Shown: positions 19,790 to 30,052 of the stretch, in pieces
Numbering within the stretch: the stretch's first letter is position 1
Layout of the letters: each line of letters begins with the position of its first letter
From: Obelidium mucronatum
Taxonomy: Eukaryota > Chytridiomycota > Chytridiomycetes > Chytridiales > Chytriomycetaceae
NCBI GenBank assembly: GCA_025765595.1
Contig: JAIVFH010000164.1
Span: 1-60,793 of the forward strand
DNA length: 60,793 nt
Reading direction: 5' to 3'
The notes under the pieces: model-generated
The model's database searches: none
What the model saw: only the letters and a program-made list of their open reading frames with translations
Told to the model about the DNA's origin: nothing
Program-made: the position numbers and the translations under genes

Positions 19790-21066
19790 TTATTTCTTGG
19801 TGGTATTATTCAAAAACCGTGGGAGAAGGTCAGGCACACACTCTAAACCATATCCATAACATTGGTATTGCTCAGTTTTTGATCCAAATCCTCCAGCAAG
19901 ATAACCAATGGGAAAACCACGACCTGTGCATACAACAGCACTACCAGATAATCCAGGTGTAGACAAAGCTGAGAGTAGGAAGTGACCCCTTTCATCTTTT
20001 CCAGTAATTTCTGCTGTGATGATGGCATAATTATGGCGAAGCTGACTATCTGAAACCAGAATTCCAGGAAACCCAAATATGTGAACTGGTAGTGTGGGGA
20101 GCAAGTCATTTGCACCCAACGCACACTTCTCCAGCAGACAACTGTTGGGAACGGGTACCTTGAATATCATGAAATCATTCTTTGCACTTGCGGCCCAACA
20201 TGTTGCAGGTTCAAGAACAAACTGCAAGACAAATTCCAAGCCTTCAGCGCCAGTATGACGTTGGAGTTTAATTTTTATAGGATCACTTGAGGACTCTGCA
20301 TCACGATCACTTGAGGACATGTCTGGATAACTTGAGGATTCTTCCGAATCACTTGAAGGTGTATCGTCTTTTTGGCGTCGTTTTCTTCTTTTTCCTGCGG
20401 CATGGCCAAGATTCATAACCAATGATAACGAAGCGCATTCCCTTTCAAATTCGGCACTGACATGACTCAAGACTGCTTTATCGGTTCCCAACATGTGTAA
20501 ATTGGTGAGAATATACAGGTCGGAGTCTGTCTTGTCGATAACGATTCCGGTGCCATTGAATTCGTCGCAAGAGATGTGAACTACAGACTTCCAGATGCGG
20601 TCTTGAACGCTGCGATGGATGGTGCACAAATCGAGGGCCGAATCGTTGTCTACAACGCAACTTTCAGCGCAACAAAAAAGAGTAAGACAAAGAGACACAT
20701 ACGATTTGCAGTCCATGCAGTCGCAGTTGTGTTGATGATAAGCGGTTGTTTTGATGTGGCCACCAAGCCCGCCAGGCCGCAGCCCGGGTCAAGGGCAGTG
20801 TCGCTGTCGCTGTCGTTGAGGAAGCAGGCGGCGTCGAGGCCCGCCGCCGCCCGCGACACGCCCTGCGGCAGACACAGACGCAGCGGCCCGAAGTCGGGCG
20901 GCAGACCAAGCCGGCGGCGGCGCGAGGCGTCGGCAGTGGCCGCCACGAGCGCATCGGCCACATCAACCAGCGGCCTCTTTCTGGCTTCTCCGTGTTCGTC
21001 AAAGTGCGTCTGCATCTTGATTGGCGGGTGCGCCAAGTAGCGCACAAAGAGGGCGTGGTTGGCCAT
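19790..21066 (-). CDS. Trypsin-like serine protease with a GC-rich N-terminal header (effector-like layout)
   Basis: Two exons (intron 20650-20702, 53 bp) give 407 residues. The C-terminal half is a chymotrypsin-fold protease: His in YILTNLHML (near residue 173), Asp in KNDFMIFKV, and Ser in GLSGSAVVC. It has an acidic Ser/Asp-rich insertion (SSDSEESSSYPDMSSSDRD) preceded by KRRKRRQ, which could be a nuclear localisation or cleavage site. The first 120 residues have no signal peptide and read DVADALVAAT, LRLCLPQG, LDPGCGLAGL, PLIIN, a pattern like the ubiquitin-like header of Crinkler-type proteins. The header exon is strongly GC-rich; the protease exon is AT-rich, suggesting separate origins. 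It lies between the two halves of a RidA duplication and next to a TIR element. The protease call is strong; the effector idea is inference. Confidence 0.75.
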
Positions 21067-21185
21067 GTTTGTTTTCTTTTGTTTGTTTTTTGTTTGTTTT
21101 TTTTTGGTGTCAAGTTTGAAACCGCGCTACCACTTCACCGGCCGGAATAAAAGCAAGTTTCTATACTCTCAAGCTGACTAAAAGG
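21067..21185. promoter_or_regulatory. Protease promoter region
   Basis: T-rich stretch upstream of the protease ATG (minus strand), including GTTTGTTTTT repeats on the plus strand. No gene. Confidence 0.3.
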
Positions 21186-21402
21186 GCAACCAACATTTCA
21201 AAAAATCCAGCAACTTCCACCGTTGTAGCGGCAGTCTCGATTTCAAATATTTTCATTATTTGGAGGGAAGGATGTTTGAATTCGTCAGTTTCAAAGTCGG
21301 TTGAGGTTTCGAACGACGGCGATGAACGGTCCCTTTTAACTGCGCGGGAATAACCGACGATGGGCTCGCAAGGGCTCTTTGTGCAGAGGTTGATACACTT
21401 GT
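21186..21402 (-). pseudogene. Decayed partial RidA copy
   Basis: Plus-strand sequence tracks the RidA gene in the same orientation: ACTTCCACC(A/G)TTGTAGCG matches 18308-18325; ATTTTCATT(G/A)TTTGGAGG matches 18485 onward; and TGACTGCGCGGGA (here TAACTGCGCGGGA) matches near 18584. About 130 bp of the middle are missing and several single-base indels break the frame. This is a non-functional duplicate. Confidence 0.85.
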
Positions 21403-21690
21403 TTTGTTGTTTGATGATAGATTCATTGTTTTTTAACCTTTTTTTATCTTTCTTAAAAAATACTTTTTAAATCACTGTGAATTATCCCGTTAAATTCGTA
21501 ACGTTCTCATGATTGATGTTTTTGGGCCGTTATTATTAGGAGTTGCATATTAATAACCCGTAATAATATAATAATATGAGCCGCAATCAAAAATTACGTT
21601 TCAAGGCTCATAATATGCCATGAATTGTGAAGGCTCAAATAGATTTATTCGTGGAAACAGGTTTTGGTTTTGGTTTTCATAATGAATTGT
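21403..21690. repeat. Right half of the segmental duplication, with an empty TIR site
   Basis: Matches the sequence upstream of RidA, including AGCCGCAA, the ATAATATGCC block near 21612, and ATAATGAATTGTGGTG at 21679. The last motif lies right of the TIR element in the other copy (19642). Here the two flanks are joined without the element. Confidence 0.7.
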
Positions 21691-21783
21691 GGTGGCTAAA
21701 AAAATGGAATTCATATATAAAAATGGCGCTTGTTATTTACCGCTCTGCCCCCATCATCACCCAAAAAAGTTATCCAATTCATC

Positions 21784-22227
21784 ATGCACTTGTTCAGTCT
21801 TCTCTCTGCTACCGTTGCAGTTGTCCTGCTTTCATGTCAACCAACACAAGCCCAAGCAATCGACAATGCTTCGGCGATTGCACAAGCCGCGATTCAAGGC
21901 GCCTTGGCCGCGGCTGCAGGACAATTCGATCCAAACAGTCAAGGCCAGACTCAGCTTCCTCCACAAGGGAATGGGAACTTGGCGGCGATTGCGCTTGCGG
22001 TTCAACAAAACACGGCGGCGGCTGCGGCTGGAATCCCATTGCCACCGGCTCAGAACCAGCCTCAGCAACCTGCTGCACCTGCACAACCACCAAAAAAGAA
22101 CTTGAAGAACTTGAAGGCAAAGAAGGCAGGGAAGAAGAATGGAAAAGCTGCGGCAAAGAAGCCTGCTGCCAAGAAGGCGGCGGCAAAGAAGGCGGCTGCG
22201 GCGGATGGTCAAAAGGGACAACGTTAA
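21784..22227 (+). CDS. Small secreted Ala/Gln/Pro- then Lys/Ala-rich protein
   Basis: 147 codons. A clear signal peptide (MHLFSLLSATVAVVLLS, cleavage likely after TQA) is followed by a neutral Ala/Gln/Pro-rich middle (AIAQAAIQGALAAAAGQFDP). The C-terminus is strongly basic, built from KKxAAKK-type repeats resembling a histone H1 tail. There are no Cys residues after the signal. TATA-like CATATATAAAAA lies near 21711. I recognise no family. A secreted polycation could bind nucleic acids, chitin-associated anions or membranes; this is speculation. It sits at the edge of the duplicated, element-bearing region. Confidence 0.6.
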   Translation: MHLFSLLSATVAVVLLSCQPTQAQAIDNASAIAQAAIQGALAAAAGQFDPNSQGQTQLPPQGNGNLAAIALAVQQNTAAAAAGIPLPPAQNQPQQPAAPAQPPKKNLKNLKAKKAGKKNGKAAAKKPAAKKAAAKKAAAADGQKGQR

Positions 22228-23024
22228 AGCGAGAAAATTCAAGCACGCTCCTTACCGTTGTTATAGCATCGCTTGCATTTTTTTTTCATAGTTTTTATTC
22301 AATTTTTCTTTTTTATATTATTGTCTTTGTTAGAGTTTGTTCGCATCAAATTAAAGACCTTGCATTTGCATCTTCCAACAAGTTTCATTTTTCCTGTCCT
22401 TTTAGCCGCCAAATTCTGCATTCTTTGATTCTCAACGCCTTTATTTTTTTCAATGATTTTTTAAACGCGAGCATTTTCCGACTGCACCAAAAACACTTCT
22501 GTAGTCAATCAGAAACGTGCATGGAGAATGGTTTATACTCCTTTAAATCAACAACAGCGACGTGAAGGAGTTTGATACAAGAATCAGATGAAGGGTCAAC
22601 AAGGAAAAAGCAATCAAAACAGAGGGATTTATTGATCAAAGTAAAGATGATAACCTTTGTCTTAAATCTGTTGCAAGAATAACCATTAATAACTTTTCAA
22701 CAAGATTGGAGGGGGGAAGAAGCCAGATAAATAGGTTCAAGCTCAGACGTCGTATATTAAGATTCCGGATACGGACATGTCCTCAAATATAATTCAGAAG
22801 AGGGAGCGTCCATGGTCATCCACGCTTTTTTTTTTTGAATCACACTTTTCAAGTGTTGCCGGAATGAAAGGAAAAAAAAGGATAACTCACCAAAAAAAAC
22901 CAATGTTTCAAAAAGCTCAAATAAAGTCGAAAAATGAAAGCATAGGAACTGGCCGCAAATATTTACAATGAAACATCAGAGCCAAACAGCTACACCGCCA
23001 CTTTTTTGCACGATGGGTGAAACC
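22228..23024. other. Intergenic, no gene seen
   Basis: About 800 bp, AT-rich, with poly-T runs. It contains the 3' regions of the secreted protein and the convergent eS12 gene. Open frames here have no family features. Confidence 0.5.
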
Positions 23025-23667
23025 TTAACGGGACTGGAAGGATCCGAGGAGGATGGAACGAGCCTCAGAGTCTTCACCAAAGTCCTTGACAACGACACAG
23101 GAGCATCCGACAACCTTACGAGCTTCACCAGTGGCGTCGAGCTTGCAGAGACCAACCCATTCACCGAGCTTCTTGGCGTCACCAACCTTGATGACGTTGA
23201 TGTTGTGCTCAGCGCAGAGGGCCTCAACGAGCTTGACGTATTCCTTTTCGGTACAGGTCTCGACGTAAACACAGAGGTGAGCTTGACGTCTGGGTTTAAA
23301 AAAACCAGTCAACAACATGAATCAAAAATACGAAGATGATGGCAAGTAGGGGAAAGGGTGTTGTGAAAACTCTCAGTTGGCTACGGTTGTCTCCAACAAG
23401 GGTCAGATCCGTCTTGAAACATGACTAAATAGCAAATCATCTGCGAGCGATACGGGAAGAGACGGGGGCAGATCGAAAACCCCAAGCCCGTTGAGATACA
23501 CACCTGTCGAGAGCCTTAACGGACTCACGGAGACCACGGGCAAGACCGTCGTGGATGAGGGCCTTCTTGAGAACTTCCTGGAGAGCATCCTCAACAGTCA
23601 TTTGAGCGCCCAAGTTGGCGTCAGCAGCGATTTCGACTTCGACATCAACAACTTCTCCGTCAGACAT
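23025..23667 (-). CDS. RPS12: 40S ribosomal protein eS12
   Basis: Component of the small ribosomal subunit beak. Two exons give 142 residues: an acidic N-terminus ([13 protein letters not shown]), [20 protein letters not shown], and, after a 214-bp intron (23290-23503), [40 protein letters not shown] and [12 protein letters not shown]. All are eS12 blocks. The intron is the longest in the neighbourhood. It splits codon AG|A of an Arg-Arg pair, and splicing restores a continuous frame. Confidence 0.97.
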
Positions 23668-24173
23668 TTTTGTAAGAGTTCGTTACTGTTTTGTTTGGGG
23701 ATGGGTTAGAGATGTGGCTTCATTGGAGTGAGTGGTCAAAGAGTTTGATGAGATTCGTCCAGATGATTCCAGAAGACATAGAGACTGATCCAATTGCGTT
23801 GTTTGCTGGGGCTATCGATGGGCTCTGATGGCGAGTTGAAGTGGAGATGGGTTGTTGACGGGGGGCGATTACATACAAATTGTTAAATCGGAATCACACA
23901 ACAAACAAGTCGCAAACAACCAGCAAACTGGCGTCCAAAAACACCCGAAGCAAATAAGAGTACACTCATCAATGCGAATCAAGCCGCATAATACATGGAG
24001 ACTCGATAATACGAATGTCGCTTTTCTTTTCAGCTGATGGAACACGTAAATCGTAAATAGACTGCTTGATAGTGTTGTAAGTTCCAAGTTTTTGGTATTA
24101 GTAAACGGGCAATCAAAAAGGAAGAAAAACACAACAAATTTAGAAGCACTTAATCTGACTTCAAAAAAGAAGG
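23668..24173. promoter_or_regulatory. Divergent promoter region of RPS12 and the GGCT-like gene
   Basis: 506 bp with no convincing frame; spacing is much larger than between other divergent pairs here, as expected for a highly expressed ribosomal gene. I see no sure named element. Confidence 0.4.
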
Positions 24174-25031
24174 ATGAGCAAACCTGTTGAGGCTCCATCT
24201 GATCATGTCTGGTACTTTGCCTACGGAAGCAACATGGCTCAATCTACCATGATCCGCCGCAAGTTCCAACCCCAAAAGTCCCACCAAGCTGTTCTCCCTG
24301 ACTATTGCCTGTCAATGGGAATGAGAGGGATATTGCCCTACACGGAGCCAGCGTTTGCAACAATCTACAAGAGATCATCACTTGATTCTATCGAAGGAAT
24401 CTCAAGTGATGACAATGTTCCAGATGTACACGGAGTTGTGCATTTGCTTACCTCTGCCGAATTTCAAAGAATCGTGTATACGGAGGGAGGCAACGGCCAC
24501 AAGGGTTTGGGATACCAGCAAACTGCAGTGTTAGTAAACCTTATTGACGAGCATGGAACCGTTGTTGGATCCTGTCATGCTGTTACTCTTGTCTCGATGG
24601 GTGACGATATTTCCCCGGATTATTGGCCATCAAAGAGATACTTGGACCTATGCGTTGAAGGCGCGAAACAGCAAAAGATCCCAGCAAAGTATATCGAGTG
24701 GTTAGCGTCGCATGAATCGTACGATCCAGCTAGTCGCACAGTTGCCAAGAGGATTGGAGCGTATGCGATCATGATATTTGCATTGCCTGTTACTCTCCCT
24801 ATTTTCTTAATTGGTGGAATCTTCCTTTACAATGGACTGCAACCGCCACGGATTGTTTCCATTGGTCTTGCGGCTGCTTTCTCAATCATGCGGTATTCCC
24901 ATCGTTGGGTTTTCCGCCATATCTTTGGAAGTGGAATTAACCATTTGGATGTGCCAAATAGAAGAATGGGGATTAAGTCCTTGGAAAATGCAAACCAAAA
25001 TTGTGTGTGGATCGAGAAATCAAATAGTTAA
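24174..25031 (+). CDS. Gamma-glutamylcyclotransferase-like protein with C-terminal membrane helices
   Basis: A single exon of 285 codons. The N-terminal 190 residues have the GGCT/AIG2-like fold: VWYFAYGSNMAQSTM (the YGSNM nucleotide-like loop) at residues 12-26, and GGNGHKGLGYQQTAVLV, where a conserved Glu/Gly region forms the catalytic pocket. GGCT enzymes release 5-oxoproline from gamma-glutamyl peptides in glutathione breakdown. Unlike typical soluble members, the C-terminal third has two hydrophobic segments (IMIFALPVTLPIFLIGGIF and IVSIGLAAAFSIM), so the enzyme is probably membrane-bound with the domain facing the cytosol. Confidence 0.82.
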   Translation: MSKPVEAPSDHVWYFAYGSNMAQSTMIRRKFQPQKSHQAVLPDYCLSMGMRGILPYTEPAFATIYKRSSLDSIEGISSDDNVPDVHGVVHLLTSAEFQRIVYTEGGNGHKGLGYQQTAVLVNLIDEHGTVVGSCHAVTLVSMGDDISPDYWPSKRYLDLCVEGAKQQKIPAKYIEWLASHESYDPASRTVAKRIGAYAIMIFALPVTLPIFLIGGIFLYNGLQPPRIVSIGLAAAFSIMRYSHRWVFRHIFGSGINHLDVPNRRMGIKSLENANQNCVWIEKSNS

Positions 25032-25175
25032 AAATGAAGCAAGTTTCCTGACTCTTCGTCGGGAATTCAAAAGCGGGTTGTTTTGAGTGTTTGGCTGTTT
25101 GCCGGCGGGATGCCTCTAAATTGGACATGAAACCATCTCAGGAAGAAAATAAAATCACACCTCAAAAAGCACACC

Positions 25176-25510
25176 ATGAAGACCAACAGCCTCAGCAAGT
25201 GGATCAACCTCAAGATCTATCAATATGAACTCACATTCGGATTGTACATGCTGGAGCCATGGGAAAAGTACAGTTGAGTATGGAAACAAGCTTGTTTCAA
25301 CTACAGCTAGACTGACGAACATTTGATTGCCCTACTCTGATTTGCTGCCAAACTTCATTGTCTCTATCGATTTTATGCATTGCAGTCCTGAACATTGTCT
25401 TTGTGCTCTTCTTTGCCTTCTTCTTGTACAGAGGGGTCTCTATGGTTCCAGACATTTCATCCTATGTTTTGGAAAAGGGCCAATATTACCTTGCGAAGGA
25501 AAGCATGTGA
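25176..25510 (+). CDS. Small activating subunit of serine palmitoyltransferase (ssSPT-like)
   Basis: Two exons with a 113-bp intron (25273-25385, GTTGAG donor) give 73 residues. The first exon ends YQYELTFGLYMLEPWEK and the second begins ILNIVFVLFFAFFLYRG, ending near VSMVPDI. The MLEPWE motif, the following membrane helix and the VP motif match ssSPTa/b, which bind the ER serine palmitoyltransferase and raise its activity and acyl-CoA choice in sphingolipid synthesis. The product is too short to show up as one open frame. Spliced length is a multiple of three. Confidence 0.85.
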
Positions 25511-25678
25511 ATGATGGAGTGCGGTCATATCTCCTTTTTTTCAGCTCTCTATTTTGTTATCGTTGTGTGAGTCACTGGTGTGCAGTTCTTTTGTTGGCAA
25601 AATAATACATTCTCCATTGTATCTACATAGTTTTGCTGTTATTCTTCTTGTCTGTTGATTTATTTATTTCTCCAAAAC

Positions 25679-28160
25679 ATGTCGCAGCTTCCGCGCCTGT
25701 CGATGGCCAACAACGCCAACCAGAAGACTTCCGTCGCCGGCCTCGCCGACGGCCTCGCGGGCATGCAGCTCAACAGCCAGCGCTTCTCGTCGCTCGGTGG
25801 CGCGCGCGGCGGCCTGGCGGGCGCGCCAGGGGGGCGGTGCGTGTTTGTTGTTTGTTTGTTGCGTATTCCACTCTGCTCTCTGCCCTGCTGACAAATACTC
25901 AAATACACTCATGCTCTAAACTACACAGCCGCTCGTCGACGTATCTCGGCCGGCCGTCAAACATGGGCATCGCGTCGGCAATGAATGCGCCGCTGACCAT
26001 TGCAAAGGACCCGCGTCCAATCCGCGAAAAACAGTGGCAGGCAAACGCCATCCGCAACCTCATCAACTTCCTCGTGCAGGCAGGATACAACCAGCCAGTC
26101 AGCCCAAAAACACTGCAGGCGCCCTCGGGAAAAGACTTTACGTCAATCTTCAAGTTTTTGTATGCCCAGCTGGACCCTTGCTACGTGTTTGTCAAAAAGT
26201 TTGAGGAAGAAGTACCCGTGATTTTACGTGGACTGAGGTGCAATATTCTCTTCATTTTTGTTCTCTATTCTTTTTTTTTGTGTTAATTGATAAGTGGTTA
26301 TTTTTTTCCTCATCAGATATCCATTCTGCGACCAAATCTCGAAATCCCACCTTCACTCTGTCGGTTCCATGCATGCATGGCCATCTCTGTTGGCAATGTT
26401 GACTTGGATGGTGGAACTGATATCTTGTTGCGAACAAATGGACCAACAAGGCGATTTTGATGAAGACGCGAATTCTCAAGGCGAAAAAGTATTTTTCACC
26501 TATCTTACAAAAGCATATGCTGTTTTTTTGGCTGGGGATGATAATTATGATGCTATGGATGATGAGTTGATTGCCAATTTTGGTGCGTATTCTTTTCTTC
26601 CCGTTACCGCCGGAGGCGATGAATTCTTCATTGCTTCATACCGCCGTAGGCGGTGTCTTCTCCTTCGCCATTCACACACTTATCTAACAAAAACATTTGG
26701 TAGACCGCAAGAACGAAAAAACTGTCAAGGATGTTGAAAAACTAAAACTCGAACACGATGTCCTGTCCAAGGAATGGACTTCATTGCGTGAGAGTGAGGT
26801 TTGAAAAATACTTAAAAGCCGGAACTTGAGTTTTTTGTTTCTCAAACTGCCATCACAGTCCCCTTTGACTCTAGCTGAACGTGAATCGGCTACTCTTGCT
26901 TCGGATATTGAGAAATTTAAACAATACATTGCTCACTTGGAACTCAAGAAGCAAAAACTCGAAGATCAAGTCAAGGTTGTAGATGAAGAGCTGATTTCAA
27001 AAGGTGCCTAACGTTTCTTTTTGTGGTTACTTTGATTGACTGATTCTAACATTTTTTTGTAGAGTCCGAGCTTGAGAAACAAACGATTGAAAAAACCGAG
27101 CTCACTCAAATTGTTGATGCGCAACCCATTTCACCTGCCGACGTTGACCGTATGACCTCAGAGCGAGAACAACTTGTCCGAAGCTTGGAAGCTTTGGCAA
27201 AGAAGGCGGACGAGACAAACAAAGTCTTTTGGGAAAAGGAAATGGCCGTCCAAAAAAAGATGGATCAGGTTACTTACTTCATTATTTTTTCTAACTTCAA
27301 GCTACTGACAAGGCAATCTTTCCTTTTATAGCTCGAAAAACTTGTTCAAAGTTTCAATACGTTATCGTACGATTTAGGATTCCTTTCACCAGAGTCGAAA
27401 GATTCGGAAGGAATCAATTTTGAGTTGGAACTTTACTTTAATTCCAGTAAGGCGGATGAAATGGTTTCAGTGGACTTGCAAAACACAATCAAGGTAAAAA
27501 GAGTATCCTGCTTGAACAGGGTTTTCATTGACACATACATGCACCCCATTCCTAGCCACTGCTGCTAAAAATCAGATCCAAATATAATGCGAATGCGCAT
27601 GCATGCGAAGATGAAGCCATTGCGGTTCAAGAAAACTTGGACCGTTTGACGGAAGCACATGCTGAAAAATGTGATGAGCTGATGGCGCTGGAAACCAAGA
27701 TTACGAAACTGAATGATCAGTTTAATGAGGAAAAAGAGGTTTGGACCTCAAACAGAAAATAGAGTGTTTACTTTTATTTTAACTGGAATTTTATAGGTAT
27801 ATGCACGGGCCAATTCAGCAGCATCAAAGGAAGCAGAAGTATTGGAGCATGACATGCAGAGAATGAAGCTAGAGACTGCTAATTCGCTTGCATTATCACA
27901 ACAGCGAGTGCAGAAAGCAGTGTCCGAGTAAGTGGGAAAGAAAACAATTTCAACTTTGGCTTATAAACTTTGAAATCAGATATGACCAGCTTTGCCATCG
28001 CTTCCAAGAAGTGAAGGATCAAGTTGAGAAAGCTGTTTTGAAAGTGTTGGAAGGATTGATCGGGATGAAGGAGCGCGTGTCCGCAGTTTGCGTGGAGCTT
28101 CGGGATATCGTGAATGCCGATTTGGAGGAGACCAAGGCCATGAAAGTCCCTACGTGTTAA
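25679..28160 (+). CDS. NDC80: Kinetochore protein NDC80 (HEC1)
   Basis: Microtubule-binding subunit of the NDC80 complex in the outer kinetochore. About ten exons. A basic, GC-rich tail (first exon) leads to the calponin-homology domain: RPIREKQWQANAIRNLINFL, KDFTSIFKFLYAQLDP, EEEVPVILRGLRYPFCDQIS, HAWPSLLAMLTWMVEL. It is followed by FLAGDDNYDAMDDEL and a long coiled coil over the last six exons (for example KFKQYIAHLELKKQKLEDQV), with SFNTLSYDLGF in the middle, and ends in the helical SPC24/25-binding region (RFQEVKDQVEKAVL). Introns are 40-90 bp. All landmarks are in the expected order, so the gene looks intact. Confidence 0.95.
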
Positions 28161-28265
28161 TTATTCCGGCGAGGGCGTCGCGTAGTGAATGTTATTTTAA
28201 AATTATTTATAAATAATAAGCTATTGTTTTTATTCTGTCGAACAATCATCTGTCAAAGCAGAACA

Positions 28266-29955
28266 ATGCTTCGACACATATGGCCTCATACGTCATTACT
28301 CAGAACGCGATCAGCAGCCTCGTATCTTCGCACTGTTCACTCCTCTTCGATTGCTCTCGAGCAAGCCAAGCTGCCGCTACCAAAGAAGACAACTTTTGAT
28401 CAATTTGACCCCAAAGTCACAGCAGCGCATAAACAAATTCCAGCAACCGCCGACAAGGAAAAGCTTCTTCAAGAGCAGCACGATTTGAAGGCGTCAGCGG
28501 CCAATGTTGCTCAAGATCAAGCAGCAGAAAAGGTGTACGTTGGATTGGATGGCGAGCTGCATCCTGAAGGCATCATTGAAGAGAAAACCAGTGGCGATTC
28601 AGGGTTCAGAATGACCGACGAGATGCTGATCTCTTCTATTCCAGGACCGAAAGCATTGACGATCCGTGGAGTGGTGGGTTTCCGTTTCTTCCCCCGTTCT
28701 CACATCCAACCACGTTTTTTTTTCTGTTTCCAAAAGGTGTTTGATACAAAGGGCACCGTCACGCAATTGGACCAAGAGTTTCAACGTGCTCAAATCTGCA
28801 GTGAAAACACGCTACAACCGCGCGATTTACGGAAACTGGATTCATCGTTGAGCGATCAGAGTCAAGTGATTCTTGTGCGTGAAAAAGCAGTGCTTGTCAA
28901 CTTGTACCATGTCCGAGCGTTGATTCGAGGTAACTTTGGTGTTGATTGAATGGTCTTTCGTGTGTTTACAATGCTGGAACTGTTTTTTTTAGCGGACAGA
29001 GTCATTATCGTGCAATCGCCGTCAGATAGTTTGGATAATGCACAACAGCAATCCGCATTTATTTACGAGCTGCAAGGGAAACTACAAATTCCAAAAGATT
29101 CAACCGTTTTTGAAATCAAGTTCAGAGATAGAATATTCCTTGATTTTCCTTTTTTTTTTCTTCTGACACCATGAAACTATTTAGAGTAATGGAAGCAATT
29201 CTTACAAGCGTGAGTTATGGTCTCCAACAAGATTTGCACGAGTTTGAACTTTCCGCGGATATTTTGTTGGCGAGTTTGGACGCTAGTGTTGATGGGGAAA
29301 AATTGAAACAGCTCTTGCTGTTGAGAAGATCATACAACAAATTTTTGCAGCGCGTTGAGGGATTCAGAACAGCCGTGAATGAGTTGTTGAACAAGTTGAG
29401 TTACTTTTTGCTTCTTCTTTGCAACATTGACCAAAACTGAAACAAATATCAGCGATGAAGATCTGGCTGGACTGTATTTGACTGACAAGTCTCTTGGTAT
29501 CCCACGTGCTACTGCTGATCACATTGAAATGGAACTTATGCTAGAGCATTATGTTAAAATCGGAGATGGTTCGTTGCAACCTGTTTTTTCCCTTCACAGC
29601 CCGTTAAGAAGAAATACTTACATTAGATATCGTGAGCCGAATTCAAGAAACGACATCCAACCTGCAAACCACGCAACACATGATTGGAATCACACTCGAC
29701 AACACGCGAAACCAGTTGATTGTGTTTGACCTACAAGCAAACCTGGCAACTGCCGCCATCAGCAGTGCAGCTTTAGTGGCAGGACTTCTCGGAATGAATT
29801 TACCGAACGGAATCGACACGATGCCTTGGATTTTCCCCATTGTTTCCATCGCGGCAGTGGGGCTGGCGAAAGCCGTGTACTTTGGGTCTGTGAAGCGGAT
29901 GGGCAAGATCATCCAATGGAAGGGGTTACTTGGAATACCACCACCTCGCGAGTGA
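28266..29955 (+). CDS. MRS2: Mitochondrial Mg2+ channel of the CorA/MRS2 family
   Basis: Imports Mg2+ through the inner mitochondrial membrane as a pentamer. An Arg-rich presequence (MLRHIWPHTSLLRTRSAASYLR) precedes the matrix domain: QRAQICSENTLQPRDLRKLD, VILVREKAVLVNLYHVRALI, MEAILTSVSYGLQQDLHEFE, and KLKQLLLLRRSYNKFLQRVE (the long stalk helix). Two C-terminal membrane helices follow, the first ending in the selectivity motif GMN (VAGLLGMNLPNGID). A conserved basic stretch after the second helix (VKRMGKI) and PP near the end match fungal MRS2/LPE10. At least five short introns. It cannot be split between MRS2 and its paralogue LPE10 by eye. Confidence 0.93.
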
Positions 29956-30052
29956 AATATATATATAAAAAATAATAATCCAGTTAATTGGTTCCTGGGT
30001 ATTAATCGAAGTTTTCCAGTGGTGGTCTGAATTTTAGAATCCTTTCTCAAAA

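Noticed and set aside
23290..23503. Possible C/D-box snoRNA in the 214-bp eS12 intron
   Set aside because: CTGA boxes are present and eS12 introns host snoRNAs in some eukaryotes, but the best C-box-like string (ATGATTT) matches only five of seven positions and no terminal stem is clear.
25179..25510. Non-coding gap between the GGCT-like gene and NDC80
   Set aside because: No long open frame, but splicing a GTTGAG...CAG intron yields a complete ssSPT-like protein, so it is annotated as a gene.
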